A stretch of 64,000 nucleotides of DNA, from NCBI GenBank assembly GCA_001986395.2, contig MQVO02000005.1:1054001-1118000 (forward strand). The letters are read 5' to 3'. This stretch comes from Irpex lacteus. Taxonomy: Eukaryota; Basidiomycota; Agaricomycetes; Polyporales; Irpicaceae. Below the pieces are notes generated by a model that was given only the letters and a program-made list of their open reading frames with translations, was not told where the DNA came from and searched no databases. Made by a program: the position numbers and the translations under genes. Of the stretch, positions 35,259-47,727 are shown piece by piece; within the stretch, counting starts at the first letter, position 1; the number at the start of each line of letters is the position of its first letter.

Positions 35259-37274
35259 ATGAGCTCGGAGGCGCCGCAAGAAGGCACAGGTTTTCATTTC
35301 GTTCCATATACATCGTGCACCTGCTAACCTGGCATATTTGATCCCAGGACACCAACCTGAGGGTCACGATGATACTCATGCCATTGAAGAGGCAGAATCT
35401 GGTGGTCTCTCACGTGAAAGTACCACTACCGATATGGATCCTGACTTTGAGGGTGAGAGAGAAGATAGCACTCACACCGTACCATCTGTTCTCGAGGAGC
35501 CGGAGGTCCCAGATCCATTCATAGTTGACGACGGCTCTGAGGAGTCAGAATCTTCCAGTGACGAATCTGAGTCTCCTCACAGACCGACAGATCACAGTCC
35601 AAGCCCAGCTGCAGAGGACAACATAGCTCTCGCTCAGTCGGTGGTACTAGAGCAGCCAGTTGATGGAGGCAGCAACAAACCACTACCATCTCCGAATATC
35701 AATAAGTCCGTACCGCCGCCTCCGCCAGAGTCCGTGAGTGACGAGGACGATGAAGAGGAGCCAGAGCTATATCTACCAGGACTCATCATACCCACCATGT
35801 TTCTTCCTATCCCAAACGTAAGGCCTTTACACTTCTGTATTGCAGCATCAATTATGATACTATACATAGACCGACCCTCTGACGACGCTCTTGACGAAAT
35901 ACATACCTCCAGAACGACGCCCTAGTCGCGACTTGACTGGACAATGGCATCGTGCCGACTTCCATACCTTGGTTGTAAGTGATACTGTGGCTCCCTTTAT
36001 TCCTGAGCTTGATGATTCGTCTATAGATGACAAATAGTTGGCGTGCCATAGCACGTATGGCGAGGGACCGTATTGTCAGCGCAAATCCAGAGGATCTCAC
36101 TCTTATACTTTCGGTAAGAAGACCATCTCTCGTTGCTTTGCTATTCTCATTTTGTGGCTCACCAATGTAGTTATGGTATCTCCGACTATCCGCTTTAGCA
36201 AGAATGCGGTTATTCAATCAAACTTCTGCCGAATGTGCCAATCTCTTCACGGTTATCAACAGCATTCAACCCGAGAGCGCACGCAATTGGCTTTATGAGC
36301 GATTACTCCCTTTCGAGTTAGAGGTATTGCATGCGAAGACCAAGTATTGGGCTGGAGACCACATGGGCTACCTGGATGCTCTGGTGTCTCTGTTAAAGCG
36401 CTGCAAGTTACAAGCAAGACAGATGGCGAGGAAGAAGGATCAAGTAGCAAATGGCATGTGGAAAGAGCGAGGGTCGAGGCTGTGCTTGATCCTCGCCTCC
36501 CAGCTGATAGAGATGAGAGTGAGCTTCTAGCCAGGACTCTTGACGACAAGTCGTTAACGCTACTACTACGCAGGACTATATAGCAGCGGCAAAGCTTCTC
36601 GAACCCTTGTGCAAACAAGAAGATGGATCATCCTCGCCACACCTGGAATCAGCAGTTGCTCGGATCTATCTCCAAGGTGGACACATCGAGATGGCGGTGA
36701 AGCATTTCTCTGCCGTCGTTCAGGACAAGGATGCCGATGCGTCTCTGAAAACTATGAACGCGGCGTTGCTGGCTTCCGCAGAGGGAGATTGGGAGAAGGC
36801 GAATCAGGCATTCAAGCAGCTATTGCAGATTGAGCCGGACAATTTTGCTGTAAGAACTTCGAACTTCTTGAATCGTCGAACCAGCGTCATTGATACTGTG
36901 CTTCGTGTAGGCTGTGAACAACCTTGCAGTAACACTGCTGAGTCAAGGGCATATTCAGGAGGTGAGGTCATTCTCTTGCTTCATGCGACACACTCCTGAC
37001 GATATATCGTACAAGGGAATACAAATCCTCGAAGACGCTCTGAAAACGTCCCCGTCCCTCATCACTGTAGCTGAACCTTTGCTTTTCAACCTCTGTGAGC
37101 ACCAGCCGCGACGTCACTTTCACACCCAGTTTTCTGATTTCAAACCCTCTAGCCACACTATATGAGCTACGCTCAAGTACCGCCGCAGAGAAGAAGCGCG
37201 AATTACTAATTGAAGTGGCCAAGTGGGCAGGCGACGGACTTCGCACCGCCTGTCTCAAGATGCCAACAACATAA
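35259..37274 (+). CDS. TRAPP complex subunit 12 (TRAPPC12-like TPR protein)
   Basis: Nine exons (35259-35289, 35348-35817, 35870-35974, 36027-36113, 36171-36518, 36574-36849, 36911-36961, 37016-37094, 37153-37274) encode 522 residues. The first exon (MSSEAPQEGT) is short and was located by its splice fit and a GCTAAC branch site. An acidic, disordered N-terminus of about 165 residues is followed by TDPLTTLLTKYIPPERRPSR, a block typical of TRAPPC12. TPR-like helices follow, including AVARIYLQGGHIEMAVKHF and AVNNLAVTLLSQGHIQEG. TRAPPC12 belongs to the TRAPPIII-type tethering complex for ER-Golgi traffic and autophagy. Housekeeping. Confidence 0.87.
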
Positions 37275-37689
37275 GCATTAGACTCTTCCTTCCACTGTCT
37301 CCGTGTTCATCAATGTAGTCAAACGCGAAACCAGAATAGATGTATGTAAAGGTATCGGATTAATTGCATCCAAACGTCCAGGACAAAAGTCCATGTGGCA
37401 TAGAACGTACTACTTAACGTGCAGGGAAGAACGAGAACTACGGAGATGCATGCTGTGTAACTGGATAAACTAATAGCTATGTGACGGTGCGACGTTGAAT
37501 AAGAATAACGTACGAACTGCATATACAACTTGAAGAGCGATCAATGGCGAGGGCATTATGGTATATCCAGGCAAGAACGATAGCCATAAGTGTATGGAAC
37601 GAGGATAATGCTAAGTAACCAAGGGGGAGGAGACATGCGTACCCATGGAACAAGAGAGGGTGGCTACAGACGAGATCGAGATTGGATGT
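37275..37689. other. Convergent intergenic spacer
   Basis: About 415 bp between the stops of the converging TRAPPC12 and GAR-domain genes. It probably holds both 3' UTRs; nothing else is recognised. Confidence 0.45.
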
Positions 37690-40434
37690 TTACGCCGCCC
37701 CAGCTTGTCTGTTGGCGATATACACGCTCAAATCCTGCCACCCTCCACCCACACGACACATCACCTTCTTGGTGACGTTCTCCCTCCTAGTCAACGTCGT
37801 CAACTTACAATTCACGACCTTCCTCGCCAGGTGGTTAGAGAACGCATACTGCGCCCGAACCTCCTCGCCGTCCTTTGGTGCGGAGCGCAACGGAGGATCG
37901 AGTCGTTCGATGAGAAGGCTATGGTTCATGGAATTGGCGACAGCGGCGACCTCGGCGTCCAGTGGATCTTTCGGATTGGCGGGGACGTAGAGGTGCACGG
38001 GGGTGCCGTCGAAGCTGGGTGTGGCCGCACCGGAACGAGACGGCGGCCTACCGGGCGTACGAGGCCCAGAGTCCTTGAAACTGGACGGTGGGACTCGTGG
38101 TTGGATGATGGACGGTCTTGGAGTGGTACGAAGAATGTCAGGAGTCTTCGACGACCCACGAATAGACATAGAACTTTCCGGTCGATAATTCGACATGGCG
38201 CTGGAGGGTCGTGAGGCTCCAGATATTTGAACACTGGGCAGAGGGATCATAGAGCGGCTTGGGGGCCGCGGTGGATGTCCACTGGGAGTTTGCGCACGAG
38301 CTGGTGAGAACGCTCGTTGCATCATGGACGTCTCACTGTCCTCGTCGTCCCACATGCCACCAGGTGACGGCGATCCCGACATGGACCGGATGTGACTTTG
38401 TGAGGGTCGAGGTATATGACTGGGGGTCTTCGGACGTGACCGTGGGGTTATTGGTATAGGGAGCGGTGAGGCTTGTGAGCGTGAGGGTGGGCGGTAAAGT
38501 GATGCGAGGGATTGATGTGTGGATGATTGGGCCGTTGAGACTGAGGATGTAACTGGTGACCATGGTCTAGAAGAGGCCATAGAGCTACGAGAGAGACTCC
38601 GTCTGTATGGTGAAGCGCCATTTGTGGTAGAAGGGCTGTCGTCGATATGCCTGACTACAGCGCTGGAAACACGACGCTGCGAGGTACCTTTCACCGTACT
38701 GGTCTTCTCATCAACGTCTACCCGAGTGGAACTATTCCAAGCAGGCCGATTGCTCTTCACAGTGCCATTCATTGCTAGCCTGGACGGCGATGATTCTGGC
38801 GTGAGGCTCTGACTATACTTATGGCCAGGATGCTCCGGAGTTAACGGCGGATTCGCCAACACGTTGAAAAGCGAAGAGCGATGTCGGAGCGTCCGTGTGG
38901 GTTCAGACGATGGAGTGCGAGTATCATGTTTCGGTAGTGGAGGCGTTTCTGGTACAGGAGATCTACCAGTCTTCTTTATCTTGCGTGCCAACTTCCGGAA
39001 CGGGGACATTGACCTAGCAAACGTACTCGTAGAGAGAGGAGACTTCGGGTGTTTGCTGCCACGGTCGTTCGGCGAGGTACTAACTTGAAGGTTTGCGCGG
39101 GACTGAGCAGTCCCGCCGGAAGCACTGGAGCCAGCTTCACTGGGGTTTGCTTCAATGGCTATCAGAAGCCTCTGGACGGCCTCCATCTCCTTGTCGGTAC
39201 GAGCAATCCTCTCTCGAAGTTTCTTCCAGCGTTGTGTGCACTGTGCATGGCGTCTGAGGCATTCGCCGTTCTTCGTGACACGGTCTTGGACACCTTTGTC
39301 GATTATAGACAATACCTTGGTGGTAGCCGGCATGTAATGCCTATAACGAGTTTTCGATCAGAATTGTCCTGCACACTAGTTTATTCACGTACTTCTTCTT
39401 GGCCTCATACGAGTCGAGCAGGGTATTGTAGACATCTAGGTTTATCGGCGACTTTTCGGAACGCAGAGAGCTCATCGAAGAGGACTGACTGATTGAGTCG
39501 TCTGGGCCACGTTTCTCGACTTGATAGATGAAGTCCTAAAGACGGTCGTTGCCTTCAGCCTATACATCATAGTAAGCAACCATCTCGAAACACACCTGGC
39601 AGCGGTTTATTGCCTTCTCTAAGCTCGACATCATCCCATCTGCCTGATCAGTGACTGTGCGGAATACAGTCAGCCATTTATCCTCCTTCAACTCCTCTCT
39701 TAGGACCTGGCTCTCCTTCTGTACGGACTCCCATTCAGACATCAAGGTGGCATGTTTGCGCAGTATTGCAGCTTCCTCGGCAGCTTCTGCACCGAGGAGA
39801 TTAGCAGGTGTAGGAGTCTTGGCTGATTCTAGCAGAGGTGCGAGGGACTCGTTGACGGTCTTGAGGCCACGCGACACGGACTCCAAACGTTCATCAAGTT
39901 GGACGAGGGACTGGTCGATAACTCGAGACGCGTCCGAGGAGTCCTTGGACTGAGATTTATGACGAAGTTCCTGAATTTCTGAATGTGGCCACATCAGCTC
40001 GGCAGGACATCGGCATGGGAATAGGCTACACACCAAATATCCTGGTCTCTATGTCTGAGATACTATACGACAATTCAGTGATATGTGTCGAAACAGCAAG
40101 AAGGCGAATGGATCTGCGCAGGCCGGTTAGCAATCTAAGTGTGAGCAAAGGTACTAGACCTGTACGTACTCGGTGCTCTTCTGTTTCCCCTTCGTAAGCC
40201 CAGGTAACTTGATAGTTGCGTCCTCTGTGGTGAACACTTGAGCAGAACATCATAAACAAGAGCTATGATAGTACCATTGTCGGCCGCACTGAGAGATATG
40301 CGTGAAGAAGAGGCCGAGCTGTTCTCGCTAAAGGTCCCGACCGACGGCGACGGCGATGGTAAGGCGTTGCTGAAGCTTGACAACGACGGCGTAGAGTGCA
40401 GACTAGAAGCAGATCTGGACAGTATGCTGGTCAT
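37690..40434 (-). CDS. GAR (GAS2-related) domain protein, probable microtubule-associated
   Basis: Five exons (40434-40166, 40113-40034, 39978-39596, 39535-39393, 39340-37690) give 841 residues. The N-terminal half is helical (ITELSYSISDIETRIFEIQE, WESVQKESQVLREELKEDK). The central 400 residues are basic, disordered and Ser/Pro/Thr-rich. The C-terminus carries a GAR-type zinc-binding motif, KVMCRVGGGWQDLSVYIANR, close to the last residue. GAR domains of GAS2/MACF proteins bind microtubules. Kar9-like spindle-positioning proteins in basidiomycetes have a comparable layout, so a cytoskeletal linker is the best guess. The first intron was placed with a GTACAG donor and a CTAAC branch site; an alternative 35 bp intron seemed too short. 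Confidence 0.78.
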
Positions 40435-41200
40435 GGTAGACGTAGACGAGAACAGTTCAAATGCCGGCGTGGGAGATGGAGGTCGTTATGTGGATGGACT
40501 TGAAGGAGGATCCGCCGGGTCGAAATCGCTGCAGGGGAACAGAGGGTATACGCAGGAAGATTCAAGCAGTGGCAAGACGGATCCTCCGTCGACGAGAGCG
40601 ACTGGCGGCGAGAACACAGAAGACGTTGTGGACGGAGGTAAAGACGATGATGACATTTATCACACATTTCTCGTTGGATAGGTACCTATGTATTTATATG
40701 TTTACGAAAATAAAGTACAGGGCACGGCAAGCTCAAGACATCATGGAAACCGAGAACAAAAGCAATGTGGAATACAAAACATGTCCCATCCTATCAAAAC
40801 GTCGTCCCGACAAGAACGAAGGTAGACATTCTGCAAGGATGGGCGACGAGGAGAATTTCTCCTCGAACAGCAGTCTTGCCGTGTAGTTTAACGCCTCGAC
40901 AGTTGAGAATTCGATGCGAGGAGTAGATAAGCACGGCCATGATAAGGTAGAAGGAAATTCACGATGTTCAGGCAGCTTCAGAATAAATGTTGGATGTTTG
41001 AGATGTTGGAAGGTGTTGGACGAACGAAAGCAACTCGAAGCAAGAGACAATTATTTTATAGTGAGGATTACGTAACAATACGTTAAACGCTCTATCAATG
41101 ACCGCTTAATGGGCGCCACTTCTAGCGGCAGAACGACCTCAGCGTTGCTCTCGACGTTCAACGTTCGACAGTCATCTTCGAGTAGGACGACGTCGACAAA
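40435..41200. promoter_or_regulatory. Divergent promoter region, GAR-domain gene / CLR2
   Basis: About 766 bp between divergent start codons. It contains open frames that are shadows or 5' UTR. No known promoter element, repeat or RNA gene was recognised. Confidence 0.4.
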
Positions 41201-43649
41201 ATGGCCGTGCGACGCATTGGAAACAATCACACCTTACCACCAAACCCAGAATGGGTGGATTTCCCGCGGTCAGATGGCGACCAAGAAACCTGGCCCAAAA
41301 CTACTTCACGCGTAGTCGTAGATGGCGAAGTCAATTTCTTCAGGCCTGTTGGCTTGGACGAGAGTCTTTCTATCATGTGGAGAAAGGCGGTAGGACCGAA
41401 AATTGCTGCCGTCATGGGTCTGCCTGGTATGCCGATATAGTCTCCATATGCGTGTACGGCTCACGAACACAGCCAATGCAGAGGGCAAGCCGTATGTCCT
41501 CAGGTCCTTCCCGGAACGATACCAGCTCTTCGATCATAACAAAGGAAAGCCGGATAACCCTAGGCACGATGCATATCTTTATGGTACGCTTTCACATGGA
41601 CATTGCCCTGCACCGCCCCTCACTTTGTCGTGTAGGTAGTAACAAGTTGGGCAGGAACAAGTTCCGATCTGTAAACGAGTTCATACCACACGCCATGTGG
41701 CTTGCCAAGAACGATCCGACTGCCGTATGCGAGTGCAAGTACTGCAGCGGCAAGAAAAAGCAGACAGAGATATCGCAGTCCTACGGCTTGTCAGCCAGAC
41801 GAGAGAGTGCGTCCGTATCAACCCCACCGCCTCGCCAGAGAAACCGCCCTGCTACGTACTCCGCCCCTGCACATAGAACAGCTGCACCTTACGCGGCAGT
41901 CAGACGACCCCCGAAGCACGCGAAACCTGCAGTCCCAGCTGCGCCTGCCGTGATCATCTTGCCACCACCCAAGCAGACCCTGGCGTTAGAGAAGAGCAAT
42001 GACATACTGAACGCTCTCACCAACCGCGACGTGCAACATATCCGATACTTCCGCAAAGGCGAACTCGTCTGGTGTGCTCTCGATCCGCCTATCCTAGGTC
42101 CCCGTGGCGAAGAGGACGCCATCCGGTTTTGGCCTGGCTTAATCGACGTCGTTACAACGAAAGCGATTCCGATTAAGCGACCGGACGCTGAAGACGACGC
42201 TATGGACGTTCCCGAGTCCGCCTCACGAAGTGGCTCCCCGAAAGCAAAGATCACTTGGTCCGTGAAGCAGCAGACATCCTATAAAATCAAGCTCCTTGCT
42301 CTCGCTCAGAACTACCACTTGTCTGACGACGAAGTCTTGCCATATCTATCATACGCTCCATCCGAGCTTCTTCTCGAGAGTCTTCGTTCAGTGCTACCGC
42401 AAGCACTGCAGGATGAGAAGTCCCAGGCTCTAGCGTATAATCCGGACACCATGTCCGACTACAACCCTCTAGCGGATGCTAACCCTGTAGATCGTTTCAA
42501 CGATGCCATTACCCCATACACCCTCGCCATCCAAATTGCCTCGCACATCGCGACGTATTGGTCCCCAACCGACGAATACGACTGCAAGCTCTCCGCCCCC
42601 TCACCTTCTTCTCAGACCCCCACCGGGAACTCTAACCCTACCGGCGCCGCTCCGTCTCTGCAAGACGTTCTCAATGCCGCTTCCCAACAAAACGCCCGCT
42701 CCGGCGGTTCCAGCCAGCCCCAGACCTTACCGTCAGTCAGCAGAGGTATCAAGGGCTATGGTGGGGAGCTGAGCGCATATGGGGAGACGAGCTCGTACGT
42801 CTCAAGCTCTCTCGTTCCCAATTCGCGCCGCAGGGCGCACAAACCGTCTACCCACCTTCCGGACCATCAGAGGCGACTATGGAGTGGTACGCCGCAAACG
42901 GTGAGACCCTGGACGTTTCGATGATTGGTGCGACGGAGAAAGGCATGTTCATGAAGATCGAGAGTATGTTCGTGGTGGATACACCGAGGCCGGACGGGCA
43001 GCCTGGGACTATCAAGGAGTGTCGAGCCAGTGGGATGATTTACGAGCTTGCGGATGAGGGTTTCGAGGACCCTAATGAGCCGGCGCAGGATGCTGGGTCG
43101 GGCAAGGAGGCGTCCAGCGCGTCTGCAGTCGTAAAGAAAGAAGAACCACGCGACAGGGACTTATCCCGTCCCATACTATCCGCGCCCTTCCCTCTGCCCG
43201 ACGCACCGAAAGGATACAAATTCCGCCCGATCCTCCAGCCCGGGAATGAATGTGTCTTATCTCTCTCTCTCATCGCGGGACGGTACTACCCCTACCTCTT
43301 CAAGCACCCCCTCATGGTACCCGTCGTCGAACGTGCATTGCAAGTCTCCGAAGCGGACGGCGGGCTCATGGCTAACAGACATCTGTGGGCGATGGAGGGC
43401 TTGCTACCTGGGATGTACCAGTCTATGGACCCTGAGGGGTGGAAGGGCTCGCGGTACGTGATGCTTAAGGATGCGGATGTGGATGCGAGGAAGTTGTTGG
43501 GGCAGGAGATTGACACGCTTAGAGAGTCCGCGAGTCTCGCGAGACAGACTCAGTGGAGTGCGGATGTGAATGGCGCTGGTAGCTCACAACAGCACTTGGG
43601 CCCGGCGACTGACTCTGTTGGACCATCGTCCATCTCGGCTGCTGGTTAG
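41201..43649 (+). CDS. Clr2-like transcriptional silencing protein
   Basis: Four exons (41201-41426, 41473-41583, 41636-42666, 42741-43649) give 758 residues. The N-terminal Clr2 domain contains KPYVLRSFPERYQLFDH and FIPHAMWLAKNDPTAVCECK, the latter with a CxC..C cluster (CECKYC) that may bind zinc. The C-terminal silencing domain contains YQGLWWGAERIWGDELVRLK and ALQVSEADGGLMANR. In fission yeast, Clr2 is part of the SHREC histone deacetylase complex that silences heterochromatin. The third intron is forced by a change of frame before the GLWWGAERI block; its donor GTTCTC is weak and should be checked with transcript data. Confidence 0.82.
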
Positions 43650-43896
43650 CGTAATGTCCTCCGATCTTTTCTTGTACTGTATATTTCGGATCTCCTTGCT
43701 TTGATCGTGCTTTGCCAGGTTATACAACACTTTAATGACACTTTCGGGTTCTCATTTCACCTTTCTTGCACCCCTCTCACTGTCTGATCTTTATCTGCTT
43801 TCGGCTTCACAAAGTAGCGTGCTGGATATTCCATCCACAGAGCATGTACTATATCTGTAACCCCATTGCTTGCTTGCTTGCAAAATATACATATAG

Positions 43897-46331
43897 TTAC
43901 TCCCCACCAGATGCACTAGACTCCGCTGCCGGCTGACGTCGCCCCAGAGGTTTCACCTTGGCCAACAACGTCTGCTGGTACGCTTCCCAAGCGGAAATCA
44001 ACTGCCCGTAGTCCGTGTTAGCACGCAAAGTGTCTGACTGAGTACGAAGGGAATTACGTACGTCTTTCTGCTTGGCAATCATACCGTCCAGGTACGCTTG
44101 CAACGAGCTCTTGAAGTCGGCGATACGCTCCTGCTCGAACCGTGCTACTTCGGACTTGACGAGTCGGGACGTCTGGTCGAACTCTGTTTTCGCATCTAGT
44201 GCTCGCCGTTCGGCCTTGTCCAAGAAGTCAGCCACTGTCCTACAACGCTAAGGAGATTATTGCACTTACGTCGGCTACCAGAGCGAGTGAACGACTCAGT
44301 TGTTCGGGTGGTAGTCGGCCTTGTGCGCGGTTGCTCTCGTGTGTCTGCTTGATACGCTTCGCGTTGGCGTCTGCTGTTTGCCAGGCGTGATACATCCGTA
44401 CTCGAGAGCTGAACGCGAGCTAGAGATGAATATTATGTGAGCCCGACGCGCGAGTTAAAACACTTGCGAATAACATACCCTAACGGAGTTTATTAGACGA
44501 GCGTATTCGTCCGCTACAGATACGATCAGCCTGTGATATCATGGCGTCCCGACTGTGTAGCCCACCTGTGCTCATCAAAGTCATCTGATCCTCATTCGCC
44601 TGCTTATCCTGCATCTCCTGCGCCTTCTTCTCAACCGCCGCAAGCCCCGCCAACTCCCCCGCCAACTGACTCCCCAGCCCCACCTCCGACGTCGCCAAAT
44701 CCGCAATCGCCGCTGAGAACTCCCCCGCCACGAGCGCGATTTCCGTTCGTTGTTTGGATATGGAGTCGATCGCTTTGACGAGTCCGCGGAGTTGCGTTTC
44801 GAGCGAGTCGAGGTAGGATTTCTGTTTGTCGAACCATTCGTCTGTTTCGTAGAATTTGGGGCCCGTGATGGTTTGGCCGATCGTGGCCATGAGGCCGCCT
44901 TTCTCGTGGGCGATCTCGGCTTTGCGGTGTTTGATCTACGCAGGAGGGTTGTTACGATCCATAAAATAGGTTACATTACAAGCGAGATGACATACGTCGA
45001 GCGAGAAGGTATCGCTTTCGAGAAACAGCTTCAAATCCGGATCCTTCTGCAACACAGGATGATTTGCAATCTTCTGAATACACTTCTCAAGCGCGAGTCT
45101 TCGATGCTGCAAGAACGACGCGTCGAACCTGTTGAACGGGCTCTTCTCGGGTACGGGAGGGACCACGACGCCGGGGTTGTTGTTTGACAGCGTCTCGTAT
45201 AACCAGAGGAAGTCTGAGTATCGCCGGAGGACGGAGAAGGATGATTTGGAGAAGAGTGGGGAGGTTGTCTGAGGAATTAATGAAGACCTGCTATATATGT
45301 GTTACCGGAGAGACAGCAGTTACCTTGGTATGTACGGTATATAGGGTATATCCACGGATGGGATCTCCCACGCGTTGTGGGTCATCCACTGTGATGGTAA
45401 ACACGGGGGCAATGCCATTACTCGTTGAAGTGGTGGTCTTGTTTGCTGGTGGTGAGGACTGGATATGGTTGTCAGTGTTGTTGCACTACATATCATATTG
45501 GCAGCGCACTGGTACAGAAGCCCCTTGGACTCGCTCGCTCATGCTCATCCTGGCCTGCAATATCGGCTTGTCGTCGTCATCGTCGTCATCTTCTTCAGGT
45601 GCATTTATTTGCTGCCTTGTCGGTGCAACAAATACACTTTGAGAGCCCTGCCATTCGTTCACGGTCTCTCCTCCTAGTGACAGTCCCGCAAACGAATGTT
45701 CGATCGACCGTGGTTGATCCAATGGCGTATAGAAAGGATGCTGCTGTGCTGTTGATGGTGGAAGTGCAGATTCAAAGGTGGTTGTTGACGTCCGTGCAGA
45801 GTCGTTAAATGTAGATGTTGGCGCAGACGGTTCCGTGGGGCTGAGAGGAGGAGAAGGTGCCTTTGACGACGGTGCGGTAGATAGAGGCGGCGATACTATG
45901 GGTGGAGGAGATGGCTTCCGTTCCGACGATGGGCTCGAGATGGTCTCCTCGATTGAGGCGGGTATACTCTCGCGAAATCCAGGTGAACGCGGTGAGGTAG
46001 TCTCGGTCTGAGGCTCTGTGGGTGTTTGAGGTTCCTCTGTTGACTCTTCAGGCTCGTTTGCACGGTGTGACTCCAGCGGGTCGGCATGTTCGTCAAAGCT
46101 TTGGAACCCAGAACCCGTAGACACGCCTCCAAAGCCAGGTGAGTCCGGTGTGGGTGTCGCGCTGCGTACGTCGGCAAACGCGGAGGATTCATCAGGTAGT
46201 CCAGATGCAGAGCTTTGCGCAAAACTTGACCATGGGTCTGGTGAGTCTGAACGTTTGGCGAATGGGTCGGCGAACGGATTCTGCTCAAGCGCAGCGCGAG
46301 AAGGAGCTAGCAAGTCGTCAAAGCCGTCCAT
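43897..46331 (-). CDS. VPS5: Retromer sorting nexin Vps5 (SNX1/2-like)
   Basis: Seven exons (46331-45510, 45458-45324, 45268-44996, 44935-44566, 44513-44479, 44419-44270, 44214-43897) give 700 residues. A disordered 275-residue N-terminus rich in Ser, Pro and Glu is followed by a PX domain (VDDPQRVGDPIRGYTLY, VLRRYSDFLWLYETL, FDASFLQHRRLALEKCIQ), where RRYSDF carries the phosphoinositide-binding arginine. The C-terminal 300 residues form a BAR coiled coil. Vps5 pairs with Vps17 to deform endosomal membranes in retromer recycling. The seventh exon was placed at a GACAAG acceptor, which keeps the frame. Confidence 0.9.
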
Positions 46332-47727
46332 CGCCAGATATCTTCAGTATTCCGTTGTGTGTTCGTCCTGTTGTACAATAATCCACAGCTAGCGAGACGA
46401 ATAGAATACGAGGACAAAAACACAAGAAATGTTCAAGTTCAGAGCTCGCAGTTACTGCTCTGGCAATTAGTACAGACTAGAGAACCTTCGGCATTGACCG
46501 CGCCACAAAGCGGGCGCCAATCAGCTCTTTATGGACTTGTGAATTTCGAACACCACGGGCAAATGCCGATCAGTGACTTTCAGAAAGGCGCATAATAACA
46601 ATGGATTGAGTCAAATAATCGCACATTTAGAAGCGGTTTTATCCCTGCAGTAAAAAGCCAACTTCATTGTTCTTTCTTGTCATTATTCTCCGGGCTGAGT
46701 GGAAGGCTATGGGACCGTCGAAAAACCATCGAAAAGTGATAACGTTCGCTGCGAACAAAGGTATACAATCAGCTGGGTAGCAATCGGGAGCGATCTGGCG
46801 TAACCAATTTTGGTGTGTAGCGAGGGTGTTTCCTTTATGCTCACTGAAAGGGTTCACTTTTCGACGGTTTTTCGCTCACTTTTCGACGGTTCTTCGTGCG
46901 GAACAAAGGTTATATGTTTCCTCACACATGAATGTTCTGTGATCTTTCCGAATATCTAATTAAAAGGCGCTTTATCTGCGACACATTTGGTGTGTGTATC
47001 GATTCCTTTCTCGCGGATTTCGGGCGCGCTCTGATCAGCTTTTGCCCGCGGTGGAAACTCCTCCGTGGCCAGCTAAATATAAGTATCTCAAATATCCTGG
47101 GTCTCTGTTCTACCATTATAACAACAGTGGGTATGACATAATGATCTGTTCAAAACTTCGTCATGCGGTGTCTCTCCAAGTGTGGCCACTTCGTATTGAT
47201 AAATATAAATATCTAACCCAAGCTTGGTACAACTGTAGTACTTAAACTGGTGGTCCCTGGTGCTCTATCTGCATGCAATATTAACCAAACATCACAGAGA
47301 GCAGCCAGCTCTTTGAGAATAACTCATGTCATACGAACATCGTAAGCACAAGCGCCGCCAGATGCACGCATGGGCAACATGTGGAATATCGTGCTCAATT
47401 TTCGACGTTGCAGTATGGCTGAAGTCTGACAAATTTACTCTCACCCTGAGTACGCTGTCAAGAGTATGAGTGTATTTTTTGAAGATAATGATGAGAACAA
47501 GGCGAGGGCGAGGCTGTGGCCAGCTGCTGTCCAATCCGGTATGTGGGCGCCTACGAGGATCTGGGCGCCAACATACGCCAGGCCGCCTGCACCTCGCCAC
47601 CGCACCGAATCTCTAGACTTGCTTCCTCCCACCACGACCCTTTGCTGCGCTTCATAATATAATCTGCAGCAAACGATATCATATCACAACTGACTGCTTT
47701 AGCACAATCATCAACATCGAAACCATC
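46332..47727. other. Gene-free 1.4 kb with small repeats
   Basis: Between divergent VPS5 and PP2A B55 genes. It holds the hairpin repeat listed separately. Two related AT-rich segments occur near 47080-47106 and 47200-47220 (AAATATAAGTATCT and AAATATAAATATCT), each preceded by GTGGCCA. No gene is recognised; the outer ends are promoters. Confidence 0.45.
46714..46891. repeat. Inverted and direct TTTTCGACGGTT repeats
   Basis: A left arm at 46714-46739 (ACCGTCGAAAAACCATCG then AAAAGTGA) is the reverse complement, with one mismatch over 21 bp, of a right arm starting at 46854. The right arm is repeated directly: TCACTTTTCGACGGTT at 46854-46869 and again at 46876-46891. The arms are about 115 bp apart. 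It could be a remnant of a small inverted-repeat element or a regulatory palindrome. Confidence 0.7.

Noticed and set aside
37645..38214. A 189-codon forward frame at the 3' end of the GAR-domain gene
   Set aside because: It is antisense to coding sequence whose reading frame holds a clear GAR motif; it is a shadow of Ser/Pro/Arg-rich codons.
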